NCBI RefSeq assembly: GCF_001294575.1
Contig: NZ_CP012676.1
Location: forward strand, 2,790,001 to 2,854,000
DNA length: 64,000 nucleotides
Reading direction: 5' to 3'
Origin: Pseudomonas versuta
GTDB lineage: Bacteria > Pseudomonadota > Gammaproteobacteria > Pseudomonadales > Pseudomonadaceae
Part shown: positions 44,906 to 54,568 of the stretch, one piece after another
How positions within the stretch are numbered: position 1 is the stretch's first letter
Layout of the letters: each line of letters begins with the position of its first letter
Made by a program: the position numbers and the translations under genes
The notes under the pieces: generated by a model
The model's input: the letters and a program-made list of their open reading frames with translations, nothing else
The model's database searches: none
Told to the model about the DNA's origin: nothing

Positions 44906-47068
44906 TCAAATACGCCGCGAAGCGTAGTGCTTGAGCATGCTCGGGACATCCAGGATCAGGGCAATGCGGCCGTCACCGGTGATGGTGGCGCCCGACATGC
45001 CAGGCGTGCCCTGGAGCATTTTGCCCAACGGCTTGATTACCACTTCTTCCTGACCGACCAGTTGATCGACCACAAAGCCAATGCGCTGGGTGCCCACCGA
45101 GAGAATCACCACATGCCCTTCGCGCTGCTCTTCATGGGCCGCAGAGGCCACCAGCCAGCGCTTGAGGTAGAACAATGGCAATGCCTTGTCACGCACGATG
45201 ACCACTTCCTGGCCATCGACCACATTGGTACGCGACAGGTCGAGGTGGAAGATTTCGTTGACGTTGACCAGCGGGAACGCGAACGCCTGATTGCCCAGCA
45301 TGACCATCAGGGTCGGCATGATCGCCAGGGTCAGCGGTACCTTGATCACGATTTTCGAACCGCGCCCCAGGGTCGACTCAATGCTCAGCGAGCCATTGAG
45401 CTGGGCGATCTTGGTTTTCACCACGTCCATGCCCACGCCACGCCCGGACACATCGGAGATCTCGGTTTTGGTCGAGAAGCCAGGAGCAAAAATCAGGTTG
45501 AAGCAATCGTTCTCGCTCAGGCGATCGGCAGCGTCCTTGTCCATCAAGCCTTTTTTTACCGCAATGGCGCGCAACACGTTGGCGTCCATCCCTTTGCCGT
45601 CATCAGAGATCGACAGCAGGATATGGTCGCCTTCCTGCTCGGCGGACAGAATCACCCGGCCGCAGCGCGATTTACCGGCAGCTTCACGCTCTTCAGGGGT
45701 TTCACAACCGTGGTCGACCGCGTTGCGCACCAAGTGCACCAGCGGATCGGCCAGGGCCTCGACCAGGTTTTTGTCGAGGTCGGTTTCTTCGCCCACCAGC
45801 TCCAGGCTGATTTCTTTTTTCAACTGTCGCGCCAGATCCCGAACCAGACGCGGGAAGCGGCCGAACACTTTCTTGATCGGCTGCATGCGGGTCTTCATGA
45901 CCGCGGTCTGCAGATCGGCAGTCACCACGTCAAGATTGGACAACGCCTTGGCCATCGCTTCGTCGTGGCTGTTGAGGCCCAGGCGCACCAGACGGTTACG
46001 TACCAGCACCAATTCGCCGACCATGTTCATGATGTCGTCCAGCCGCGCAGTATCAACCCGCACAGTGGTTTCGGCTTCAGAGGCCACCGGCTTTTCTGCG
46101 CTGGCCGCCAGTGCCCGGGGCGCCACGGCACGGGGAGCCTCGGGCGCACTGGCTACCGGAGCCGGCGCCTGGGCGGCTGCAACCGCTGCAACCGCAGGGC
46201 TCTGGGCAGAAAACTGGCCTTTGCCGTGCAACTCATCGAGCAGTGCTTCAAATTCGTGATCGCTGATGTGATCCGGGCTGACAGGCTCGTCAACCTGGTC
46301 AGGTGCCGCCACCAACGCATCGGTATTGAATGAACCTTTGCCATGCAACTGATCAAGCAAGGCTTCGAATTCGTCGTCGGTGATCTCATTGCTCACCGCC
46401 TCCGGCACCACAGGGACCGGCTCTGGCGCGACACTGGCAACCGCATCGGCGCGGAACTGGCCCTTGCCGTGTAACTGGTCGAGCAGCGACTCGAATTCGG
46501 CATCGCTGATTTCATCGCTGGCGGTTGGCGCTACAGGTGCCGGTGCGGGCTCGGCTGCAGCAGCCTTGACCGCATTGAGTGAGTCCAGCAGCATTTCAAA
46601 TTCGTCATCGGTGATATCGCTGTTGTCGCTGGCCACCGATTCGGCAACCGCAGCCGGTGCGGCAACCGTCTGCACTGAAGCAGGCTCGGCCAGGCGCGCC
46701 AGGGCAGCCAGCAACTCAGGGCTTGCCGGCGTAATCGGGCTACGCTCGCGCACCTGGGTAAACATGCTGTTAACCGCATCCAGGGCTTCAAGAACCACGT
46801 CCATCAACTCCGAATCGACGCCACGCTCACCCTTGCGCAGGATGTCGAAAACGTTCTCGGCGATGTGGCAGCACTCCACCAACTCATGGAGCTGCAGGAA
46901 GCCGGCGCCCCCTTTTACAGTGTGAAAACCGCGAAAAATTGCATTGAGCAGGTCCGCGTCATCCGGTCGGCTTTCAAGCTCGACCAGCTGTTCGGACAGC
47001 AGCTCTAGAATCTCGCCGGCTTCAACCAGGAAATCCTGAAGGATTTCTTCATCGGCGCCGAAGCTCAT
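44906..47068 (-). CDS. cheA: Chemotaxis histidine kinase CheA with repeat-bearing linker
   Basis: The 720-residue kinase has a P1 Hpt domain with phospho-histidine H49 ([11 protein letters not shown]), then a long linker, a P3 dimerisation region ([19 protein letters not shown], about 342-360), the ATPase with NAVDHG, DDGKGMD and GRGVGMDVV, and a C-terminal CheW-like domain. The linker (about 150-290) repeats an I(S/T)DxEFExLLDxLHGKGxF motif: full copies near 187, 229 and 268, and a shorter one near 152. It is the core of the polar array. Confidence 0.96.
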   Translation of the reverse strand: MSFGADEEILQDFLVEAGEILELLSEQLVELESRPDDADLLNAIFRGFHTVKGGAGFLQLHELVECCHIAENVFDILRKGERGVDSELMDVVLEALDAVNSMFTQVRERSPITPASPELLAALARLAEPASVQTVAAPAAVAESVASDNSDITDDEFEMLLDSLNAVKAAAAEPAPAPVAPTASDEISDAEFESLLDQLHGKGQFRADAVASVAPEPVPVVPEAVSNEITDDEFEALLDQLHGKGSFNTDALVAAPDQVDEPVSPDHISDHEFEALLDELHGKGQFSAQSPAVAAVAAAQAPAPVASAPEAPRAVAPRALAASAEKPVASEAETTVRVDTARLDDIMNMVGELVLVRNRLVRLGLNSHDEAMAKALSNLDVVTADLQTAVMKTRMQPIKKVFGRFPRLVRDLARQLKKEISLELVGEETDLDKNLVEALADPLVHLVRNAVDHGCETPEEREAAGKSRCGRVILSAEQEGDHILLSISDDGKGMDANVLRAIAVKKGLMDKDAADRLSENDCFNLIFAPGFSTKTEISDVSGRGVGMDVVKTKIAQLNGSLSIESTLGRGSKIVIKVPLTLAIMPTLMVMLGNQAFAFPLVNVNEIFHLDLSRTNVVDGQEVVIVRDKALPLFYLKRWLVASAAHEEQREGHVVILSVGTQRIGFVVDQLVGQEEVVIKPLGKMLQGTPGMSGATITGDGRIALILDVPSMLKHYASRRI

Positions 47069-47138
47069 GTACGTGCTCCTTGAAGTAGGACCTTTCGACG
47101 CCGGGACGGGTAACCCTTCCCGAGCGCCTACACAGTGC

Positions 47139-47927
47139 CTAGAAACCTAAACTGGAAAGCAAATCGTCAACATCATCCTGGCCGGACACGACATCATCAC
47201 GTTTATCGGCATGAATCTGCGGACCTTCACCCTTAGTCAGGTTTTTTTGCGAATTATTTTCTGCGAGCAGTGCAGCACGGTCATGTTCGATCCCTGCAAA
47301 GCGATCGACCTGACTGGCCATCAGCACCAGCTTGAGCAAATTGCTTTCCACATCGGTCACCAGTTGCGTGACACGCTTGATCACCTGACCGGTGAGGTCC
47401 TGGTAATCCTGGGCGAGCAAAATGTCAGTGAGGTTGGCGGACACAACGTTGTTATCGGCTTCGCTGCGCGTCAAAAAGCTGTCAACCCGACGCGCCAGCT
47501 CGCGAAACTCCTCGGCGCCGACTTCTCGGCGCATAAAGCGCCCCCAGTCTGCGCTCAGGGCCTTGGCCTCGTTGCCCAGTCCATTGACCAGCGGTGTGCT
47601 GTTTTCTACCAGATCCATGGTTCGATTGGCCGCAGCTTCGGTCAGCTTCACAACATAAGCCAAACGTTCGGCGGCATCGGTGATCTGCGACACTTCTTCA
47701 GCGCGCGGCATGTTCGGATCGATGTGGAAGTTGACAATCGAGCTGTGCAACTCACGGGTCAGCTTGCCGACCTCCTGGTACAGGCCGCGATCGCGCGCCT
47801 GGTTCAGCTCATGAATCAGTTGCACCGCATCGCCAAACTTGCCCTTCTCAAGGCTGTCGACCAATTCGCGAGCATGCTTTTTCAGGGTCGACTCAAACTC
47901 GCCCTGTGTCGCTTCTTGATGCTCCAT
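47139..47927 (-). CDS. cheZ: CheY-P phosphatase CheZ
   Basis: The 262-residue helical protein has the phosphatase signature LLAQDYQDLTGQVIKRV in the long helix and ends in DDVDDLLSSLGF, the CheY-binding tail of CheZ. ATG 47927 begins MEHQEATQG, with GGGGGG upstream. It lies between cheY and cheA. A FliA-like sequence inside it (47212-47238, TGAA-N15-GCCGATAA on the minus strand) precedes cheA but is coding, so it may be chance. Confidence 0.93.
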   Translation of the reverse strand: MEHQEATQGEFESTLKKHARELVDSLEKGKFGDAVQLIHELNQARDRGLYQEVGKLTRELHSSIVNFHIDPNMPRAEEVSQITDAAERLAYVVKLTEAAANRTMDLVENSTPLVNGLGNEAKALSADWGRFMRREVGAEEFRELARRVDSFLTRSEADNNVVSANLTDILLAQDYQDLTGQVIKRVTQLVTDVESNLLKLVLMASQVDRFAGIEHDRAALLAENNSQKNLTKGEGPQIHADKRDDVVSGQDDVDDLLSSLGF

Positions 47928-47947
47928 AGCGCCCCCCGGGAAACCGT

Positions 47948-48319
47948 TCAACCGATTCGATCAAAGATTTTTTCGATCTTGTCTTTGAGTGCGATGGCAG
48001 TGAACGGCTTGACCACATAGCCGTTGACCCCGGCCTGGGCCGCCTCGATGATTTGTTCGCGCTTGGCTTCAGCGGTCACCATCAGTACGGGCAGGTGCTT
48101 GAGTTTTTCGTCGGCACGCACATGGCGCAACAGCTCGATACCGGTCATGCCCGGCATGTTCCAGTCCGTCACCAGAAAGTCGATGTTGCCCAGGTTAAGG
48201 ATCGGCAACGCCGTGATGCCGTCGTCCGCCTCCACCGTGTTGGTGAATCCGAGGTCACGCAACAGATTTTTAATGATCCGGCGCATCGTTGAGAAATCAT
48301 CAACGATGAGGATCTTCAT
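47948..48319 (-). CDS. cheY: Chemotaxis response regulator CheY
   Basis: The 123-residue single receiver domain has the acid pocket VDDFSTMRR, phospho-accepting D52 (TDWNMPG), T82-region MVTAEA and K104-region VVKPFTA. It binds the flagellar switch FliM. ATG 48319 gives MKILIVDD; a TTG at 48343 would add eight residues. It follows fliA across a 208-bp gap containing an unusual REP. Confidence 0.96.
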   Translation of the reverse strand: MKILIVDDFSTMRRIIKNLLRDLGFTNTVEADDGITALPILNLGNIDFLVTDWNMPGMTGIELLRHVRADEKLKHLPVLMVTAEAKREQIIEAAQAGVNGYVVKPFTAIALKDKIEKIFDRIG

Positions 48320-48414
48320 GTTCTTGTCCAATTCGACCTCCAAGCAGTCTTAAACGCGTTCCGTCTCTGGAAGCGCCATTCAATCAATCCGGTTTCGCAC
48401 ACGCCATGAATCAA

Positions 48415-48503
48415 CGGTGGGAGCGGACTTGCGCGCGATGCAGGCAACGCGGCCTGCCTGACACACCGCGTCGCTCCCATCGCGGGCAAACCCGCTCCCA
48501 CCG
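48415..48503. repeat. REP-like inverted repeat, family B, between cheY and fliA
   Basis: Outer arms CGGTGGGAGCGGACTTG and CAAACCCGCTCCCACCG, with inner GCAGGC/GCCTGC. It is another repeat family, different from family A, and occupies nearly half of the 208 bp between cheY and fliA. Confidence 0.8.
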
Positions 48504-48527
48504 TAAATCAGCGTTTTCCCGCTAGTT

Positions 48528-49268
48528 TCAGTTCGCCCGCCACTGGCTCAGGCGCGCCCGCAATCGGGCTGCGCACTGGCTGTGCAACTGGCTGACGCGC
48601 GATTCGCTAACCCCCAGCACCTCGCCGATCTCCTTGAGGTTCAGCTCCTCGTCGTAATACAACGCCAGGACCAGACGCTCGCGCTCCGGCAACAGGCTGA
48701 TCGCATCGGCCAATGCCGCCTGGAAACGCTCATCTTCCAGGTCGCGCGAGGGTTCAAGGTGAGCACTCGCGCCATCCTCATGCAGCCCTTCGTGTTCGCC
48801 GTCCTGCAACAGATCGTCGAAGCTGAACAGGCGACTGCCCAGGGTGTCATTCAAAATGGCGTAATAATCGTCGAGGCTTAACTGAAGTTCGGCCGCAACC
48901 TCGTGATCTTTAGCGTCACAGCCGGTTTTTGCTTCAATTACCCGAATTGCATCACTGACCATGCGCGTATTGCGGTGCACCGAGCGCGGAGCCCAATCGC
49001 CCTTGCGCACCTCATCGAGCATCGCGCCGCGGATGCGGATACCGGCATAGGTCTCGAAGCTCGCGCCCTTGGTGGCGTCGTATTTGGTCGACACTTCGAG
49101 CAGGCCAATCATCCCGGCCTGGATCAGATCGTCCACCTGTACGCTGGCGGGCAAACGCGCTAACAGGTGATAGGCGATACGCTTGACCAACGGTGCGTAG
49201 CGTTCGATCAGCTCATACTGGCTGTCACGCGACGACTTGCTGTACATGCGATAGCCGCTGGCGGTCAT
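48528..49268 (-). CDS. fliA: Flagellar sigma factor FliA (sigma-28)
   Basis: The 246-residue protein has sigma region 2 (ERYAPLVKRIAYHLLARLP, DLIQAGMIGLLEV), region 3 and region 4 with the helix-turn-helix LKEIGEVLGVSESRVSQLHSQ. Its ATG at 49268 overlaps the fleN stop. It drives late flagellar and chemotaxis genes. Confidence 0.96.
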   Translation of the reverse strand: MTASGYRMYSKSSRDSQYELIERYAPLVKRIAYHLLARLPASVQVDDLIQAGMIGLLEVSTKYDATKGASFETYAGIRIRGAMLDEVRKGDWAPRSVHRNTRMVSDAIRVIEAKTGCDAKDHEVAAELQLSLDDYYAILNDTLGSRLFSFDDLLQDGEHEGLHEDGASAHLEPSRDLEDERFQAALADAISLLPERERLVLALYYDEELNLKEIGEVLGVSESRVSQLHSQCAARLRARLSQWRAN

Positions 49269-50104
49269 CAGTGCCGTCCCCCGCCTGCCTGTTGAACCAG
49301 ACGCTCGACAAAGAATTCCAGGTGGCCCCGGGGATTGGCCGGCAGCGGCCAGGTGTCGACTTTCTGGGCGATGGCCTTGAACGCCAGCGAGCACTTGGAA
49401 CGCGGAAATGCTTCATACACGGCACGCTGTTTTTGCACGGCCTTGCGCACACACTCGTCGTAGGGCACTGCGCCCACGTATTGCAGGGCAACATCCAGAA
49501 AACGGTCGGTAACCTTGGTCAATTTAGCGAACAGGTTGCGACCTTCCTGGGGGCTCTGGGCCATGTTGGCCAGCACCCGGAAACGGTTCATCCCGAAATC
49601 GCGGTTCAGCAGCTTGATCAGCGCGTAGGCATCGGTGATCGAGGTCGGTTCGTCACACACCACCAGCAGTACTTCCTGGGCTGCGCGCACGAAACTCACC
49701 ACTGAGTCGCCGATCCCGGCAGCGGTGTCGATCACCAGCACATCGAGGTTATCGCCCAGGTCACTGAAGGCCTGTATCAGGCCGGCATGCTGGGCCGGGC
49801 TCAGGTTGACCATGCTCTGGGTGCCCGAGGCGGCCGGCACGATGCGGATTCCGCCGGGGCCCTGGAGCAGTACGTCGCGCAGCTCGCAACGACCCTCGAC
49901 CACATCGGCCAGAGTGAACTTGGGGGTCAGTCCGAGCAGGACATCGACGTTCGCCAAACCCAGGTCGGCGTCCATCAACATGACGCGCCGGCCCATTTCT
50001 GCCAGCGCGATGGACAAGTTGACTGACACGTTAGTTTTACCGACGCCACCCTTGCCGCCGGTCACTGCGATCACCTGTACGGGATGCATGCTGCCCATGA
50101 TCAT
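49268..50104 (-). CDS. fleN: FleN (FlhG) flagellar-number ATPase
   Basis: The 278-residue MinD/ParA-like ATPase has GGKGGVGKTNVSVNL (16-30) and MDADLGLANVDVLLGLTP, characteristic of FleN. It restrains FleQ and limits flagella to the pole. ATG 50104 is preceded by CAAGGTAAAAA. It lies 111 bp after flhF; the gap has no visible gene. Confidence 0.94.
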   Translation of the reverse strand: MIMGSMHPVQVIAVTGGKGGVGKTNVSVNLSIALAEMGRRVMLMDADLGLANVDVLLGLTPKFTLADVVEGRCELRDVLLQGPGGIRIVPAASGTQSMVNLSPAQHAGLIQAFSDLGDNLDVLVIDTAAGIGDSVVSFVRAAQEVLLVVCDEPTSITDAYALIKLLNRDFGMNRFRVLANMAQSPQEGRNLFAKLTKVTDRFLDVALQYVGAVPYDECVRKAVQKQRAVYEAFPRSKCSLAFKAIAQKVDTWPLPANPRGHLEFFVERLVQQAGGGRH

Positions 50105-50215
50105 TTTTTACCTTGTCTTTCTTAGACGCGGCTACAAAGCTGGCTGCGCGTGCCCACTGGCACAACACCTTGCAGACCATCGATGTAGGTACATTGGTAC
50201 AAAATCTTGACTACC

Positions 50216-51529
50216 TCAGCCGACCTGTTTGGGAGGGCTTTGATAGATATCAGCGAACATATCGGCCATGGCCTCTTCGCTGGGTTCTTCCTGCATTTGC
50301 ACACTCACCGCCCGGCTCACCAATTGGTGACGACGCGGCAAGTGAAGATCATCGGGGATCCGCGGACCATCCGTGAGATAGGCCACCGGCAGCCCGTGGC
50401 TGATCGCCAGGCTCAGTACCTCCCCCAGACTCGCCGTTTCATCCAGCTTGGTCAGAATGCAACCGGCCAGCCCGCACCGTTTGTAACTGAGGTAGGCCGC
50501 CGCCAACACCTGCTTCTGGCTGGTGGTAGCCAGTACCAGATAATTGCGCGCCTTGATGCCACGCCCTGCAAGACTTTCAAGTTGCAGGCGCAGCGCCGGG
50601 TCGCTGGCTTGCAAGCCGGCGGTATCAACCAGCACCACGCGCTTGCGCACCAACGGCTCAAGGGTCTGGCCCAACGACTGGCCAGGCGCCACGTGAGTCA
50701 CGGGTACATTGAGAATGCGGCCCAAGGTTTTGAGTTGCTCCTGGGCACCGATCCGGAAGCTGTCCATGCTCACCAATGCAATATTCTGCGCGCCGTACTT
50801 GAGGACATAACGCGCTGCCAGCTTGGCCAGGGTCGTGGTTTTACCCATCCCTGCCGGGCCAACCATCGCAATCACACCGCCCTCTTCCAGCGGTTCAAGC
50901 TCAGGGGTGGCGATCATCCGTGCCAGGTGGGCCAGCAACATCCGCCACGCCTGACGCGGCTCTTCGATTTCAGCCACTTGTGCCAACAGGTCCCGCGACA
51001 GCGGCCCGGACAAGCCGATACGCTGTAAACGACGCCATAAATTCGCTTGTGCAGGCCGCGAGACTTGCATCTGGTTCCAGGCCAGCGAGCCCAACTGCAC
51101 TTCGAGCAACTCACGCAGTACATTGAGTTCCGAGCGCATGTTGTCGAAGGCACGCTGGTCCATCGATGGCGCGGCCACCGGTGCCGGACGCGCAGGCTCC
51201 TGCAGTGCCTGCTCGGTCAAGGGTTCAGCGGCGGTCAGCGGCAGGCCGGCAAACAGCTGGCGGCTGACATCGGCATCGCCCTCAACGCGCAAACTCAACT
51301 CGGCCCGGGCCGAGACAATGCTGGACTGGGTCTTGCGCAGCTCTTCTTCCAGCTCGATATTCGGTACACGGGGTGCCAGCGCAGACAGCTTGTAGTCCAG
51401 CGCGGCAGTCAGTTCCACGCCCCCGGCGATACGGCGGTTACCGATAATGGCGGCGTCGGCCCCCAATTCATCACGAATCAGCTTCATGGCCTGACGCATG
51501 TCGGCGGCGAAAAATCGCTTCACTTGCAT
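50216..51529 (-). CDS. flhF: FlhF, SRP-type GTPase for polar flagellar placement
   Basis: The 437-residue protein has a basic N-terminal region beginning MQVKRFFAADMRQAM, a variable middle, and a C-terminal NG GTPase with GPAGMGKTTTLAK (near 220), VDTAGLQ and TKLDE. It marks the pole for flagellum assembly. It starts ten bases after flhA stops. Confidence 0.94.
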   Translation of the reverse strand: MQVKRFFAADMRQAMKLIRDELGADAAIIGNRRIAGGVELTAALDYKLSALAPRVPNIELEEELRKTQSSIVSARAELSLRVEGDADVSRQLFAGLPLTAAEPLTEQALQEPARPAPVAAPSMDQRAFDNMRSELNVLRELLEVQLGSLAWNQMQVSRPAQANLWRRLQRIGLSGPLSRDLLAQVAEIEEPRQAWRMLLAHLARMIATPELEPLEEGGVIAMVGPAGMGKTTTLAKLAARYVLKYGAQNIALVSMDSFRIGAQEQLKTLGRILNVPVTHVAPGQSLGQTLEPLVRKRVVLVDTAGLQASDPALRLQLESLAGRGIKARNYLVLATTSQKQVLAAAYLSYKRCGLAGCILTKLDETASLGEVLSLAISHGLPVAYLTDGPRIPDDLHLPRRHQLVSRAVSVQMQEEPSEEAMADMFADIYQSPPKQVG

Positions 51530-51540
51530 AAATCAAACCC

Positions 51541-53676
51541 TCAGCCGTTAGGGCCTACTGTCGCAACAATCGTGACTTGCTTGTTATCAGGGATTTCCTG
51601 GTACGCGAGCACATGCAGGTTAGGCACCGCCAGGCGTCCAAACCGCGAAAGCATCGCGCGTACCGGGCCTGCCACCAGCAAGATCACCGGGTTGCCTTGC
51701 ATCTCCTGACGCTGGGCGGCGTCGATCAGCGAGCGCTGGAGTTTTTCAGCCATGCTCGGCTCCAGCAACACGCCCTCTTCCTGGCCTTGTCCGGCCTTTT
51801 GCAAACTATTGAGCAATATTTGTTCCAACCTTGGTTCCAAGGTGATCACAGGCAGCTCAGACTCAACGCCTACAATGCTTTGCACGATTGCGCGGGACAG
51901 CGCGACGCGCACGGCTGCAACCAAAGCGGCAGTATCTTGACTCTTGTGGGCATTGTTCGCGACGGCTTCGGCAATGCTGCGAATGTCGCGCACCGGCACC
52001 TGCTCTGCCAACAAGGCCTGCAACACTTTGAGCAACTGCGACAGGCTCAAAATCCCCGGCACCAACTCTTCGGCCAGCTTGGGCGAGGCCTTGGCCAGCA
52101 ACTGCATCAACTGCTGCACTTCTTCATGACCGATCAACTCATGGGAGTGCTTGTACAGAATCTGGTTCAGGTGAGTGGCCACCACAGTGCTGGCATCCAC
52201 TACGGTATAGCCCAGCGATTGCGCCTGACTGCGCTGGCTGACTTCGATCCACACGGCTTCCAGACCAAAGGCCGGGTCTTTGGTGGTGATCCCGTTGAGC
52301 GTGCCGAATACCTGCCCCGGGTTGATCGCCAGCTCGCGATCGGGGTAGATCTCGGCCTCGGCCAGAATCACCCCCATCAAGGTCAGGCGGTAGGCGCTGG
52401 GGGCCAGATCGAGGTTGTCGCGGATGTGCACGGTGGGCATCAGAAAGCCCAGGTCCTGAGACAGCTTTTTACGCACGCCCTTGATCCGTGCCAGCAACTG
52501 CCCACCCTGATTGCGGTCCACCAGCGGAATCAGGCGGTAACCGACCTCCAGCCCGATCATGTCGATGGGCGTTACGTCATCCCAGCCCAGCTCCTTGCTC
52601 TCCTGGGCGCGGGCCGGCGAAGGCAGCAGCTCTTGTTGGCGCTGCACTTCTTGCAGGGCCTGGACCTTGACCACGTTCTGTTTTTTCCACATCAGGTACG
52701 CCACGCCCCCCGCAACGGCGGCCAGGCTCAGGAACGAGAAGTGCGGCATGCCCGGCACAATCCCCATGACCGCCATTAAACCGGCCGACACCGCCAGCGC
52801 CTTGGGCGAGGCAAACATCTGCCGATTGATCTGCTTGCCCATGTCTTCGGAGCCGGAAGCACGGGTCACCATGATCGCAGCTGCAGTGGACAGCAAAAGC
52901 GATGGCAACTGCGCCACCAAACCGTCACCGATGGTGAGCAAGGCATACACCTTGCCGGCCTCGCTGAAGGTCATGCCGTGCTGGAAGATACCGACGGCCA
53001 TGCCGCCGATCAGGTTGATGAACAGAATCAGCAAACCGGCGATGGCGTCACCGCGCACGAACTTGCTGGCGCCGTCCATAGAACCGTAGAACTCGGCTTC
53101 CTGGGCCACTTCCTGACGACGCTGCTTGGCCTGTGGCTGATCGATCAGGCCGGCATTGAGGTCGGCGTCGATCGCCATTTGCTTGCCGGGCATGGCATCC
53201 AGGGTGAAACGGGCACTCACCTCGGAAATACGCCCGGCGCCCTTGGTCACCACGACGAAGTTGATGATCATCAAAATCGCGAACACGACGATACCGACCA
53301 CGTAGTTGCCGCCGATCACCACCTCACCGAAAGCCTGAATCACCTTGCCCGCGGCGCCGTGACCTTCCTGGCCGTGAAGCATCACCACCCGGGTCGATGC
53401 CACGTTGAGCGCCAGGCGCATTAACGTGGCAACCAGCAAAATGGTGGGGAACACTGCAAAGTCCAGCGGTCGCAGGGCGTACACGCACACCAGCAACACC
53501 ACAATCGACAGCGCAATGTTGAAGGTAAAAAACACGTCCAGCAGGAAGGCCGGAATTGGCAACATCATCATTGCCAGCATCACCAGCAGCAACAACGGCA
53601 CGCCCAACTGTCCATGACCCAAACCGGCCAGACCGTTGCGTGCGGTGTTGATTAACTGAGAGCGATCCAATGACAT
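51541..53676 (-). CDS. flhA: Flagellar export gate protein FlhA
   Basis: The 711-residue protein has about eight N-terminal membrane segments (residues 25-330), the conserved FHIPEP-family loop (DAMPGKQMAIDADLNAGLI), and a large cytoplasmic C-terminal domain with PTVHIRDNL and the flexible linker. It forms the nonamer ring of the type III export gate. A sigma-54-like site lies upstream (53729-53746). Confidence 0.96.
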   Translation of the reverse strand: MSLDRSQLINTARNGLAGLGHGQLGVPLLLLVMLAMMMLPIPAFLLDVFFTFNIALSIVVLLVCVYALRPLDFAVFPTILLVATLMRLALNVASTRVVMLHGQEGHGAAGKVIQAFGEVVIGGNYVVGIVVFAILMIINFVVVTKGAGRISEVSARFTLDAMPGKQMAIDADLNAGLIDQPQAKQRRQEVAQEAEFYGSMDGASKFVRGDAIAGLLILFINLIGGMAVGIFQHGMTFSEAGKVYALLTIGDGLVAQLPSLLLSTAAAIMVTRASGSEDMGKQINRQMFASPKALAVSAGLMAVMGIVPGMPHFSFLSLAAVAGGVAYLMWKKQNVVKVQALQEVQRQQELLPSPARAQESKELGWDDVTPIDMIGLEVGYRLIPLVDRNQGGQLLARIKGVRKKLSQDLGFLMPTVHIRDNLDLAPSAYRLTLMGVILAEAEIYPDRELAINPGQVFGTLNGITTKDPAFGLEAVWIEVSQRSQAQSLGYTVVDASTVVATHLNQILYKHSHELIGHEEVQQLMQLLAKASPKLAEELVPGILSLSQLLKVLQALLAEQVPVRDIRSIAEAVANNAHKSQDTAALVAAVRVALSRAIVQSIVGVESELPVITLEPRLEQILLNSLQKAGQGQEEGVLLEPSMAEKLQRSLIDAAQRQEMQGNPVILLVAGPVRAMLSRFGRLAVPNLHVLAYQEIPDNKQVTIVATVGPNG

Positions 53677-53728
53677 TGCGACAAACCTTTAGCAAACTTT
53701 TGACGCCAGATGCGCCGTAAAGCCAGCT

Positions 53729-53746
53729 TGTGCAAGAAACCTTCCA
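53729..53746 (-). promoter_or_regulatory. Candidate sigma-54 promoter before flhA
   Basis: Minus strand TTGGAAGGTTTCTTGC has GG and GC ten bases apart and a perfect TTGC -12 element; the -24 element is imperfect. The start point would be about 45 bases before flhA. Sigma-54/FleQ control of flhA is known in P. aeruginosa. Confidence 0.45.
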
Positions 53747-53809
53747 ACTTAGGCAAATGGCCATGCCTATATTTCAGAGCTGCCGGGCGGCAGTCATATA
53801 TGCATAACC

Positions 53810-53868
53810 CTGTAGGAGCGAGCTTGCTCGCGAGCTGTTTGTCTGCAGATTGAAAAGCTCGCTCCTAC
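53810..53868. repeat. REP palindrome, family A
   Basis: CTGTAGGAGCGAGCTTGCTC with a shortened inverse ending AAAGCTCGCTCCTAC, between flhA and the unknown gene. Confidence 0.88.
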
Positions 53869-53889
53869 GGTCAAACGTGGCGCCGCAAA

Positions 53890-54459
53890 TCAGTTCCACC
53901 ACCACTCCCCCAGATCAATCACCAGGCACGCGCTGCTGCTGGACCGGAACACCACATCCAGCTTGCGATTGGGTTCATAGCGCTCGGATCCGCGACCGCC
54001 GATTAAAATTGCACCGCAACGCCCGTCGCGTATGTGCGAGGGCTCTTCCCACACCGGGACGCTGTCCAACTGCAGCTGGCGTATCAGCTTGTAGAGGATA
54101 AAACTGCGCACGCAGCGGCCATTGATGCCTTCGAAACTCAACGACTTGCGTAAAAAAGACAAAATCGAATCACGCTCTTTGTAGCAGCGCTCCATGATTG
54201 CGCCGTAGTACTGCTCCCTTCCGAGACCATGCGGCACAGTCGGCAACGAGATCACCGCCAGCAAGTTCGAACCCTCGGTGCTGAAACCGACAATATGGCG
54301 CCCTTTCAATTGATCCAGCCAGAAAATCGCAAAAGTGCCGTCCAGAGCAGGAAACTTCGGAAACAGCCCTTCGAGATCGACGTGAGCAATGTCACGCGAA
54401 TCGCTAAGTGCATAGGTTCTGATCGAACTTTCAGGAATAAGGGTTAACTCGATCGGCAT
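53890..54459 (-). CDS. Protein of unknown function between flhB and flhA
   Basis: I do not recognise this 189-residue protein. ATG 54459 has GGAGAG five bases upstream. No signal peptide or membrane helix is visible; it looks like a soluble mixed alpha/beta protein, with an early DLEGLFPKFPALDGTFAIFW, a central GREQYYGAIMERCYKERDSI and a tail ending DLGEWWWN. Its own gaps (109 bp to flhB, 213 bp to flhA including a REP) suggest it is transcribed alone. P. aeruginosa also has hypotheticals (PA1450, PA1451) here, but similarity was not tested. Confidence 0.8.
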   Translation of the reverse strand: MPIELTLIPESSIRTYALSDSRDIAHVDLEGLFPKFPALDGTFAIFWLDQLKGRHIVGFSTEGSNLLAVISLPTVPHGLGREQYYGAIMERCYKERDSILSFLRKSLSFEGINGRCVRSFILYKLIRQLQLDSVPVWEEPSHIRDGRCGAILIGGRGSERYEPNRKLDVVFRSSSSACLVIDLGEWWWN

Positions 54460-54568
54460 CGCACTCTCCATGGCCTGCACGCGAATAAATGAAAAACTCG
54501 CAACTCCAAGTTAAGCAGGTTTACGCCAAGCCTCTACCGACAATGGATGACAGGCATCCATCAGCACG

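Noticed and set aside
44894..46333. 479-codon plus-strand open frame opposite cheA
   Set aside because: Antisense of a well-supported CheA; composition is that of an antisense frame in GC-rich DNA.
1342..53868. Possible CRISPR array from repeated GAGCGAGCTTGCTC units
   Set aside because: The copies are palindromic, scattered over more than 50 kb between genes, and lack regular spacers and cas genes; they are REPs.
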